A DNA stretch of 10,573 nucleotides, taken from assembly GCA_003508565.1 (NCBI GenBank), contig DNUI01000086.1, positions 1 through 10,573 on the forward strand, in the 5' to 3' direction. This document shows positions 1 to 5,423 of this stretch, piece by piece. The number at the start of each line of letters is the position of its first letter. Position 1 is the first letter of the stretch. Origin of the DNA: Syntrophaceae bacterium. Its GTDB lineage: Bacteria > Desulfobacterota > Syntrophia > Syntrophales > UBA2185. Position numbers and translations under genes: made by a program. The notes under the pieces were generated by a model. That model was not told where the DNA came from. It was given only the letters and a program-made list of their open reading frames with translations, and made no database searches.

Positions 1-56
1 TGGTTGTTGACTAAAATAGAAATGGTCTGCTCCTGTTCACGCATCTTTTTAATCAT
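1..56 (-). CDS. ilvN: Acetolactate synthase small (regulatory) subunit, N-terminal fragment
   Basis: Only the first 18 codons are present, and the gene runs off the left edge. The visible protein begins MIKKMREQEQTISILVNN. The TISILVNN part resembles the first beta strand of the ACT domain of acetolactate synthase regulatory subunits (IlvN/IlvH), which bind valine, activate the catalytic subunit and give feedback inhibition. The start ATG is at 56-54, with GGAGAA about 7 bases upstream. It lies 20 bp after the ilvB stop codon on the same strand, the usual large-then-small subunit order, so the two are almost certainly co-transcribed. A second in-frame ATG at 44-42 is a less likely start. The identity rests mainly on position plus this short motif; the rest of the ACT domain and the C-terminal domain cannot be seen. 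Confidence 0.82.
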   Translation of the reverse strand, partial: MIKKMREQEQTISILVNN

Positions 57-76
57 AGTATGTTCTCCAATGGTAT

Positions 77-1750
77 TTAATCAAGCCTTTCATACATCAT
101 CTCGATGTTTGAGCATCCGGGCGGAATGATGGGATACACATAGTTTTCCGGATCAACGAGGGCTTCCAGAAGAAAAGGCCCATTCGTGTTGACCATCTCA
201 GCGATACCGGCGCGTGGGTCTTTCTCCACGTCAATCCTGCAACCGGGAATGCCGAAGCCTTTCGCGACGGCGATGAAATCAACATTTCTCCCCAGATCTA
301 TGGTGTTGAAACGGCCGTTATAGAAATGATGCTGAATCTGGCGGATCATGCCCAAGTGGCCGTTATTGATAACGATGATCTTAATCGGCAGATTGTAGTA
401 TCCGATGGTCGCCAGTTCCTGGATGTTCATGTAGAACCCCCCATCACCCATAATGGCCACCACGGCCCTTTCCGGTGCGCCCACCTTGACGCCTATTGAA
501 GCAGGCAGGCTGAATCCCATGGTACCCATACCCCCGCTGGTGATCAGGCTGCGGGGCCCCCGTGCCTTCCATGTACGGATCGTCCATATCTGGTTCAATC
601 CCACATCCGCCGTCACCGTGGTTTCTCTGGGCATGGATTCCTGTACCATGCGGATGAAGTTCCCCGCCTGTCCGCACCCGCCGTCGCTGACTTTGTGCTC
701 GATGGCATCCCTTTCCGCGTCGATCCTCTGGAGCCAGTCGGATTTTTCCTTCTTATCAATGAGGGGGAGCAATGCCGTGAGGGTTTCACGAATATCTCCG
801 ACGTAGGGAAGATTGATTTTGATGCTCTTGCCGATGGATGTGGGGTCAATATCGATCTGGGCGATTTTTGCCAGGGGTGCGAATTCTTCAATTTGTGCAG
901 TACTGCGGTCTGAGAAACGGGTGCCTATGGCAAGCATAAAATCGCACTGGTGTACCATTTTGTTTGCCAGTTCGTTTCCGTGCGTTCCAATAAGCCCCAG
1001 GTTGTAGCCATTTGCGGAATCGACGGAACCGACGCCCATCATCGTCGTTACAAAGGGGATTTTCGCTTTTGCTATAAGTTCGCGTATCAGGTCAAATGCA
1101 TTACTCAATTTGACTCCCCCGCCAATGATGAGGATCGGCCGTTCACTCTGATTCAGAGCCTTGGCAATTTTTTCCAGTTGTTCCTGATCTTCCACTGCAT
1201 TGCCGTTCTTTTTCAGTGTCGATGACGATTTTTCTTCAGTCTGCTCACATTTTGCTGCCAGGATATCGCGGGGGAGATCTATGAGGACAGGCCCTGGTCT
1301 CCCTGTCTTGGCAAGCTCAAAGGCATGCCTTAGTGTTTGTGCAATATCATGCACGTCATGCACCTGGTAACTGTGCTTCGTAATCGGCATGGTGATCCCG
1401 ATGATGTCTGTTTCCTGGAAGGCGTCCTGTCCCAGGAGAGCCGTACTCACCTGCGCCGTAAGGGCAATCAGGGGTGTTGAATCCATGTAGGCCGTGGCAA
1501 TGCCTGTTACAAGATTGGTTGCACCCGGTCCCGATGTTGCAAGACAAACCCCCACTTTTCCTGTAGCGCGGGCATAGCCGTCTGCGGCATGGGCCGCTGC
1601 CTGTTCGTGCCGCATGAGATAATGGCGGATGTGACTGGTCGTCAAACGGTCATGCAGGGGTAACGTGTTTGCACCCGGATATCCGAAGATGACATCCACG
1701 CCTTCTTCTTTGAGGATTTGTATAATGATATCTGCTCCAATGTTTTCCAT
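77..1750 (-). CDS. ilvB: Acetolactate synthase large (catalytic) subunit
   Basis: This 557-residue ThDP enzyme joins two pyruvates to give 2-acetolactate (Val/Leu route), or pyruvate and 2-ketobutyrate to give acetohydroxybutyrate (Ile route). Domains in order: N-terminal PYR domain with the catalytic Glu at about E49 (RHEQAAAHAADGYARATG); central FAD-binding domain with RFSDRSTAQIEEFAP near 278-291; C-terminal PP domain with the ThDP/Mg motif GDGG (435-438) through NN (462-463). The C-terminus, VYPIIPPGCSNIEMM, is typical of the family. The start ATG at 1750 has AAGGAAAG about 6 bases upstream. Length is normal for the family (about 550-590). It lies downstream of an attenuator with a Val/Leu leader peptide and 20 bp before ilvN. 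One oddity: LGMIRQIQHHFY has Ile472 where most anabolic enzymes have the Trp of LGMVRQWQ, and Ser102 sits where many family members have Pro (GQVP). The family call is firm; substrate preference is inferred. Confidence 0.97.
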   Translation of the reverse strand: MENIGADIIIQILKEEGVDVIFGYPGANTLPLHDRLTTSHIRHYLMRHEQAAAHAADGYARATGKVGVCLATSGPGATNLVTGIATAYMDSTPLIALTAQVSTALLGQDAFQETDIIGITMPITKHSYQVHDVHDIAQTLRHAFELAKTGRPGPVLIDLPRDILAAKCEQTEEKSSSTLKKNGNAVEDQEQLEKIAKALNQSERPILIIGGGVKLSNAFDLIRELIAKAKIPFVTTMMGVGSVDSANGYNLGLIGTHGNELANKMVHQCDFMLAIGTRFSDRSTAQIEEFAPLAKIAQIDIDPTSIGKSIKINLPYVGDIRETLTALLPLIDKKEKSDWLQRIDAERDAIEHKVSDGGCGQAGNFIRMVQESMPRETTVTADVGLNQIWTIRTWKARGPRSLITSGGMGTMGFSLPASIGVKVGAPERAVVAIMGDGGFYMNIQELATIGYYNLPIKIIVINNGHLGMIRQIQHHFYNGRFNTIDLGRNVDFIAVAKGFGIPGCRIDVEKDPRAGIAEMVNTNGPFLLEALVDPENYVYPIIPPGCSNIEMMYERLD

Positions 1751-1787
1751 TTTTTCTTTCCTTCATTTTCCTTGAGTCTATGACAAT

Positions 1788-1820
1788 AAAAAAAGCCACA
1801 CATTGTTAAGGCGGCTTTTT
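1788..1820 (-). terminator. Second terminator-like hairpin in the ilvB leader
   Basis: Reading the minus strand, AAAAAGCC (1820-1813) can pair with GGCTTTTT (1797-1790). The stem extends by a G-U and a C-G pair, leaving an 11-nt loop, and is followed by two more T and ATT. The core is less GC-rich than in the upstream terminator, so on its own it should be weaker. The sequence GGC-T(6 or 7)-ATTGT occurs at both hairpins, which suggests partial duplication. Its 5' arm can instead pair with the 3' arm of the first terminator. Folding was done by eye. Confidence 0.5.
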
Positions 1821-1838
1821 CAACAATAAAAAAGCCGC
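1811..1838 (-). promoter_or_regulatory. Alternative hairpin bridging the two ilvB leader terminators
   Basis: On the minus strand GCGGCTTTTT (1838-1829) and AAAAAGCCGC (1820-1811) are perfect 10-bp complements around an 8-nt loop. The hairpin uses the 3' arm of terminator 1 and the 5' arm of terminator 2, so it cannot coexist with either. No T tract follows it, so it should not terminate by itself. I infer it is the read-through state of the leader. The complementarity is seen directly; the role is inferred. Confidence 0.5.
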
Positions 1839-1859
1839 GGGGTAGCGGGGCCCGCGGCT
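1828..1859 (-). terminator. ilvB attenuator: rho-independent terminator
   Basis: On the minus strand AGCCGCGGG (1859-1851) and CCCGCGGCT (1841-1833) form a perfect 9-bp, GC-rich stem with a 9-nt loop, followed by a run of six T (1833-1828). It begins 21 bases after the leader peptide stop codon and ends 77 bases before the ilvB start, the classical place for an amino-acid attenuator. Its 5' arm is also complementary to the end of the leader peptide coding sequence. Confidence 0.88.
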
Positions 1860-1905
1860 CTTCGTTTCTATGTCATTCCTTCACAGAAACCGAGCGGCGG
1901 TCCCC
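1847..1905 (-). promoter_or_regulatory. Antiterminator pairing of the ilvB attenuator
   Basis: The minus-strand segment 1905-1892 (GGGGACCGCCGCTC, leader codons 22-27) can pair with 1860-1847 (GAGCCGCGGGCCCC). By eye, 12 of 14 positions pair, with two mismatches. The second segment contains the 5' arm of the terminator, so the pairings exclude each other. A ribosome stalled in the upstream Val/Leu codons would leave the first segment free and favour read-through. A ribosome reaching the stop codon at 1883-1881 would cover it and favour termination. A small hairpin inside the first segment (ACCG 1901-1898 with CGGT 1892-1889) could act as a pause structure. Confidence 0.72.
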
Positions 1906-1970
1906 CTAAGTACAAGTACTACCACTACGGCTACATTCGGAATATTGCTGATCGGGATGTGACGGGTCAT
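1881..1970 (-). CDS. ilv leader peptide (attenuation)
   Basis: A 29-codon frame runs from ATG at 1970 to TGA at 1883-1881. It starts MTRHIPISNIPN, continues VAVVVVLVL at codons 13-21 (GTA GCC GTA GTG GTA GTA CTT GTA CTT), and ends RGTAARFL. Six Val and two Leu fall within nine codons, with three Ile just before. This is what a regulatory peptide reporting charged tRNA-Val/Leu (and perhaps Ile) looks like, and it recalls the Val-run leader of E. coli ilvBN. A modest ribosome site, AAAGG, lies 7 bases before the ATG. The peptide is probably not a functional product; its translation is the signal. The last codons overlap the antiterminator arm, and a strong terminator follows the stop. It is too short to be found by length alone, but composition and context make it convincing. 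Confidence 0.9.
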   Translation of the reverse strand: MTRHIPISNIPNVAVVVVLVLRGTAARFL

Positions 1971-2001
1971 ACAATGGCCTTTATTTTTATAACTAACTAC
2001 T

Positions 2002-2030
2002 CCTGTATCTATAAAAAAATTAATTGTCAA
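2002..2030 (-). promoter_or_regulatory. Probable ilv operon promoter
   Basis: On the minus strand a consensus -35 box TTGACA is at 2030-2025. Seventeen bases on is TACAGG (2007-2002), a poor -10; GATACA two bases earlier (2009-2004) is an alternative. Transcription would start near 1995, about 25 bases before the leader peptide ATG. The flanking sequence is AT-rich. The -35 is clear, the -10 is not. No clear terminator separates this promoter from the PBP gene that ends at 2067, so read-through into the attenuator is possible. Confidence 0.55.
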
Positions 2031-2066
2031 GAAAATTTTGCGCGCTGTATCGTATATTTTCTCTCT

Positions 2067-4109
2067 TTAACGTGCGTTGTCTGCATGGTTTTTGGTAAGA
2101 CCCTCACCGGATTCTTCTATTTCTATCGGGACTGCGTCACTTGCAGTGGTACCCTCAAGGAAACATTCAAATATCGCCCCATGAGTTGACCCTGTTGCCG
2201 GAATGCCTGAGTGGGGATCTACCTTGATAAAAACAATGCCATCCGGGACAGGAAAAACTTCTACCGGTTTGCCCCCGAGGGCCTTTTCCATAAAGTACAG
2301 CCATATGGGAGCGGCGGCCCTGCCACCCTGCTCTTGTTTACCCAGTGTTCTTTCCTGGTCAAAACCGACCCACACCCCCGCGATCAGAGAGGGGCTGAAG
2401 CCTATAAACCACGCATCCCTCACATCGTCCGTAGTTCCGGTTTTACCGCCGACGGGCCTGCCGATACTCTTTACTCGTCTGCCAGTTCCGCTTTCTACAA
2501 CATCCTGCATGACGTAAGAGGTCATGAAGGCAATGCGGGGATCGATAACCTGTTCACTTTTTCCCTGATTTTCTTCGAACACGTGACCGGTTCTGTCGAT
2601 TATCTTCTTGATGAAGAAAGGCTTCACGCGCTTGCCCTGATTTGGCAGGACATTGTATGCCGTGACCATTTCCTGAAGGGTGACTGCGGATGTTCCCAGC
2701 GCCATGGTAAGGTTTTTTGACAAGGGGGATGTAATTCCCATATTGGTTGCGTATGCCGCCGCATAGTCGACCCCAATTTCCTGGAGCAGTTTTATGGTAA
2801 TAATATTACGGGATTGAACAAGAGCTGTTCTGAGGGTCGTGGGTCCATTAAATTTTCCGTCGAAATTTTTCGGTCTCCAAAAACCGTCGGGCTGCGATCT
2901 GTCCGGGAACATAATGGGAGCATCCATGATCCGCGTTGACGGTGTCATGCCTTTGTCGAACGCGGCTGTGTATATGAATGGCTTAAAGGCGGATCCAGGC
3001 TGCCTCCTCGCCTGGGTGGCGCGGTTGAACTCACTCTTTTTAAAATCCCTACCCCCCACCATGGCCTTGATTTCACCGGTCCTCACATCCATGGAGAAAA
3101 GAGCTCCCTGAACGGTTGCCTTGTCGTATTTTTCCCGGGCTTCTAACTCTTTCAGACCCCTCTCCACAGCTTCCACGGCTGCCTTCTGCATGTCTATGTT
3201 CAGGGTAGTATAAATCTCAAGACCTTCTTTGTACAGTACGTCACTCCCGTATCTTTCCAAGACATATCTGCGGACGTTCTCGACAAAATAGGGGGCGATT
3301 TTTTCTTTCGGTCTGATGGATTTGAGTTTAATGTGCGTGGCGAGGGCCCGATCTTTTTCTTCCCGTGTGATATATCCGTCTTCCATCATCCTGTCTAATA
3401 CATAGGCCTGTCTCTGGCGTGCCTTGTCGAAATGGAGGAAAGGTGAATACGTGCTGGGTGCCTTGGGAAGACCAGCAAGGAGGGAAGCTTCGGGTAGAGT
3501 TAAATATTTAGCGCTTTTTCCAAAATATCCCTCCGATGCCGCCTCAATGCCGTACGTGCCATGGCCCAGGTAAATATGGTTCAGGTATAGGTTCATGATC
3601 TCGTCTTTTGTAAGATATTTGTCTATCTTATAGGCCAGTATGGCCTCCCTGATTTTTCTTGCGTAGCTCCTTTCAGAAGATAAATAGAGAGATTTTGCAA
3701 CCTGCTGTGTAATGGTACTTCCACCCTGGACAATACGCCCCGCTTCAACATTTTTGAGGAATGCCCTCACCATGCTCAAGAAGTCGAATCCCGTGTGTTG
3801 GTAAAATCTCGCATCTTCTGCGGCCACAAAGGCTTGTATGACTACTTTGGGAACATCGGGGAGCTTGATAAGTTTTCTGTCTTCGAGGAAAAACTCTTCG
3901 ATAATTTCTTTATTATCCGCATATACCCGTGTTGCGATGCTGGGGCGGTAGTCCTTTAAGGCGGCAATGCTCGGCAAATCTTTAAAAATGACATAGAAAG
4001 TGATGCTGCCTGCGATGAACGCCAAGAGGACAACGGAAAGGATTATTAACAAAAATAGTATCCCGAAGCCGGAAGATTTGAGACGTTTTTTCTTGTTGCT
4101 ACTGATCAT
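2067..4109 (-). CDS. mrcA: Bifunctional penicillin-binding protein 1A (transglycosylase/transpeptidase)
   Basis: This 680-residue class A PBP polymerises lipid II into glycan strands and cross-links peptides on the periplasmic face of the inner membrane. Residues 1-12 are basic and cytoplasmic, and about 14-40 form one membrane anchor. The GT51 glycosyltransferase domain shows EDARFYQHTGFD (catalytic E98), GGSTITQQVAKSLYL (129-143) and KIREAILAYKID with E155. The transpeptidase domain has the acyl-enzyme serine in SAFK (373-376), SRN (433-435) and KTGTT (556-560). All catalytic motifs are intact. It is shorter than the roughly 850-residue E. coli PBP1A, with little linker between the domains. 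Its ATG overlaps the tatC stop codon (ATGA, 4109-4106), indicating translational coupling with tatC. The tail after about 640 is low-complexity and acidic. The family is certain; the PBP1A subtype (against 1B/1C) is likely. Confidence 0.95.
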   Translation of the reverse strand: MISSNKKKRLKSSGFGILFLLIILSVVLLAFIAGSITFYVIFKDLPSIAALKDYRPSIATRVYADNKEIIEEFFLEDRKLIKLPDVPKVVIQAFVAAEDARFYQHTGFDFLSMVRAFLKNVEAGRIVQGGSTITQQVAKSLYLSSERSYARKIREAILAYKIDKYLTKDEIMNLYLNHIYLGHGTYGIEAASEGYFGKSAKYLTLPEASLLAGLPKAPSTYSPFLHFDKARQRQAYVLDRMMEDGYITREEKDRALATHIKLKSIRPKEKIAPYFVENVRRYVLERYGSDVLYKEGLEIYTTLNIDMQKAAVEAVERGLKELEAREKYDKATVQGALFSMDVRTGEIKAMVGGRDFKKSEFNRATQARRQPGSAFKPFIYTAAFDKGMTPSTRIMDAPIMFPDRSQPDGFWRPKNFDGKFNGPTTLRTALVQSRNIITIKLLQEIGVDYAAAYATNMGITSPLSKNLTMALGTSAVTLQEMVTAYNVLPNQGKRVKPFFIKKIIDRTGHVFEENQGKSEQVIDPRIAFMTSYVMQDVVESGTGRRVKSIGRPVGGKTGTTDDVRDAWFIGFSPSLIAGVWVGFDQERTLGKQEQGGRAAAPIWLYFMEKALGGKPVEVFPVPDGIVFIKVDPHSGIPATGSTHGAIFECFLEGTTASDAVPIEIEESGEGLTKNHADNAR

Positions 4110-4876
4110 ACTTCCTCGTGTTGTTCTGGTGTTTCGTCTTCTTTAGGGCGTTTCTTCTCGGCGAATTTTGCGACAAATATACCGACTTCGAAAAGACCCA
4201 GCAAGGGAACGGCCATTATAATCTGGCTGAATGCATCAGGAGAAGGTGTAAGAATCGCGGCAGCAATAAATATCACAAGGATGGCATATCGCCTTTGCTT
4301 CGCTAATGTTTTTGAAGTTACCGCTCCAATTTTAGCCAAAAAGAAAATAATCACGGGGAGTTCAAAGGCAAGACCAAAGGCGAGCAGGAGTTGCAGGCTG
4401 AAAGAGAGATACTCGCGCAGTGAAACCATTGGTTTGAGAATATCTGAGGAAAATTCAATAAAAAATCCAAAAGCTGGGGGCAGGGCAAGATAATATCCGA
4501 AGAGAATACCGCCGATAAATAACACGGTAGAGGAAACAAGAAAAGGGATTACATATTTCTTTTCTGATTTATAGAGGCCGGGTGACACAAATTTCCATAA
4601 TTGATACAGGGTATAGGGACTTGTCAGAAAGAGGGATGCGAAAATAGAGATTTTCATGTAGTTGAAAAATGCCTCAGGCAGGCCGGTATAAATCATATGG
4701 CTGTTCTGGGGAAGCACCTGAAACAATGGTCTGGTAATGATCTGGAATAGCTGTTCCTTATAGTACCAGCAAAAAGCACAGCCGATACCCACTACAATCA
4801 GTACGCGCATGAGCCTTGTCCGCAATTCTCCCAGATGATCCGTAAAAGGCATTTTTTCTGCTGCAGGGTCTTCCAT
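4106..4876 (-). CDS. tatC: Sec-independent (Tat) protein translocase TatC
   Basis: This 256-residue inner-membrane protein is the twin-arginine signal-peptide receptor of the Tat translocase. The N-terminal cytoplasmic signature HLGELRTRL (14-22) is present, as is the loop QLWKFVSPGLYKSEKK (92-107) that contacts signal peptides. The conserved membrane Glu is in LAFGLAFELPV (E172, matching E. coli E170), and TPSPDAFSQ (210-218) precedes the last segments. Hydrophobic stretches fit six membrane helices, and length is normal. The ATG at 4876 is the first in its frame after a TAA. It has only a distant AAGGAG upstream, so the start is moderately sure; the next ATG, at 4852, would still keep the signature. 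It lies 50 bp after tatA and overlaps the PBP gene by 4 bp. The C-terminal tail is charged (KKRPKEDETPEQHEE). Confidence 0.96.
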   Translation of the reverse strand: MEDPAAEKMPFTDHLGELRTRLMRVLIVVGIGCAFCWYYKEQLFQIITRPLFQVLPQNSHMIYTGLPEAFFNYMKISIFASLFLTSPYTLYQLWKFVSPGLYKSEKKYVIPFLVSSTVLFIGGILFGYYLALPPAFGFFIEFSSDILKPMVSLREYLSFSLQLLLAFGLAFELPVIIFFLAKIGAVTSKTLAKQRRYAILVIFIAAAILTPSPDAFSQIIMAVPLLGLFEVGIFVAKFAEKKRPKEDETPEQHEEV

Positions 4877-4926
4877 GGATTAACTCTTACGTGTCTCCTT
4901 AGTAAAATGGATGTCGAGGTGGAGTG

Positions 4927-5244
4927 TCAAGAATGTGTTGTATTTGCGGAGTCTTTGGGGGTTTGCGCGTTCGCTTCATCTTTGATGGATGAAGCTTGCG
5001 TATGATCCTCCTGATCGTCTTTTTTCCCGAAAAGAAGCGAATTTTTAAAGTCATCAACTTCTTTTTTCACATCATCAGGCTTCAGCGTATCTTTAATGTT
5101 TTCAGTAACATCATCGGCTGCCTTTTTAAATTCCGTGAGACCTTTCCCCAGAGATTTGGCAAGCTCCGGTAGCTTTTTAGGGCCCACAACGAGGAGTGCG
5201 ATAATGGCTATGATGATGAGTTCGGGCAAACCGATTCCGAACAT
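4927..5244 (-). CDS. tatA: Twin-arginine translocase TatA/TatB-family protein
   Basis: This 105-residue, single-helix component forms the Tat export pore with TatC. Its N-terminus MFGIGLPELIIIAIIALLVV forms a membrane segment at about 3-20. A GP hinge follows at 21-22, then an amphipathic helix (KKLPELAKSLGKGLTEFKKA) and a hydrophilic, charged tail rich in D, K, Q, S and T. The frame is open upstream to 5499, but the family always begins at this Met, and AAAGGTGGAT sits just before the ATG at 5244, so I place the start there. Glu8 and the GP turn are TatB-like, while GKGLTEFKKA is TatA-like. Such hybrids are usual where one protein serves both roles or where a second tatA lies elsewhere. It is first in the tatA-tatC-PBP unit, with a promoter at 5280-5307. 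Confidence 0.94.
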   Translation of the reverse strand: MFGIGLPELIIIAIIALLVVGPKKLPELAKSLGKGLTEFKKAADDVTENIKDTLKPDDVKKEVDDFKNSLLFGKKDDQEDHTQASSIKDEANAQTPKDSANTTHS

Positions 5245-5279
5245 AGGATCCACCTTTTTTTCATACTTAAGACGTATCA

Positions 5280-5307
5280 CATATATATAGATTTGTATAT
5301 TTGTCAA
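5280..5307 (-). promoter_or_regulatory. tatA operon promoter
   Basis: On the minus strand TTGACA (5307-5302) is followed after 16 bases by TATATG (5285-5280). That is a perfect -35 and four of six -10 bases in a very AT-rich setting. Transcription would start near 5273, giving a leader of about 30 bases before tatA. The -35 box lies 3 bp from the edge of a long inverted repeat at 5311-5349. Confidence 0.65.
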
Positions 5308-5310
5308 CGT

Positions 5311-5349
5311 TTTTCCAAAAAGAGGGACAGCCGCTCTTATTTTGGAAAA
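5311..5349. repeat. Long inverted repeat between divergent tatA and deacetylase genes
   Basis: TTTTCCAAAAAGAG (5311-5324) and CTCTTATTTTGGAAAA (5334-5349) are complementary except for a 2-base bulge, around a 9-base centre. The 10-bp outer blocks TTTTCCAAAA and TTTTGGAAAA are centred 29 bp apart. Five T follow on the plus strand (5350-5354). No gene points into the element from either side, so a terminator role makes little sense. A regulator-binding site shared by the two divergent genes, or an RNA hairpin in a long 5' leader of the deacetylase, fits better. Function is inferred. Confidence 0.6.
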
Positions 5350-5403
5350 TTTTTGCGTTCTTAATACTTTTATGCTAAGAATTTGCTCCTGTGCAAAAAA
5401 AAC

Positions 5404-5417
5404 CCTTCCAGGGAAGG
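5404..5417 (+). promoter_or_regulatory. Palindrome covering the ribosome site of the deacetylase gene
   Basis: CCTTCC (5404-5409) and GGAAGG (5412-5417) are perfect complements separated by AG. The right arm is the only good Shine-Dalgarno sequence for the ATG at 5424, with a 6-base spacing. In RNA, five of the pairs could close on a 4-nt loop and mask the site. The complementarity is visible; any regulatory effect is a guess. Confidence 0.4.
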
Positions 5418-5423
5418 TGTCGA

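Noticed and set aside
1751..2066. T-box riboswitch in the ilv leader
   Set aside because: I see no T-box consensus stretch or specifier-loop arrangement. The translated Val/Leu leader peptide with overlapping antiterminator explains the region better.
1959..2189. 76-codon plus-strand frame beginning in the ilv promoter region and running into the end of the PBP gene
   Set aside because: It lies antisense to the ilv promoter and the PBP 3' end, is Cys/Tyr/Phe-rich with no family features, and the minus-strand annotation explains the bases.
2211..2720. 169-codon plus-strand frame inside the PBP gene
   Set aside because: Antisense to the conserved transpeptidase domain with no recognisable motif; it reflects codon bias of the real gene.
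5350..5354. Terminator formed by the 5311-5349 hairpin and the following T run
   Set aside because: No plus-strand gene lies upstream to be terminated and the stem is AT-rich with a bulge; a regulatory role is more likely.
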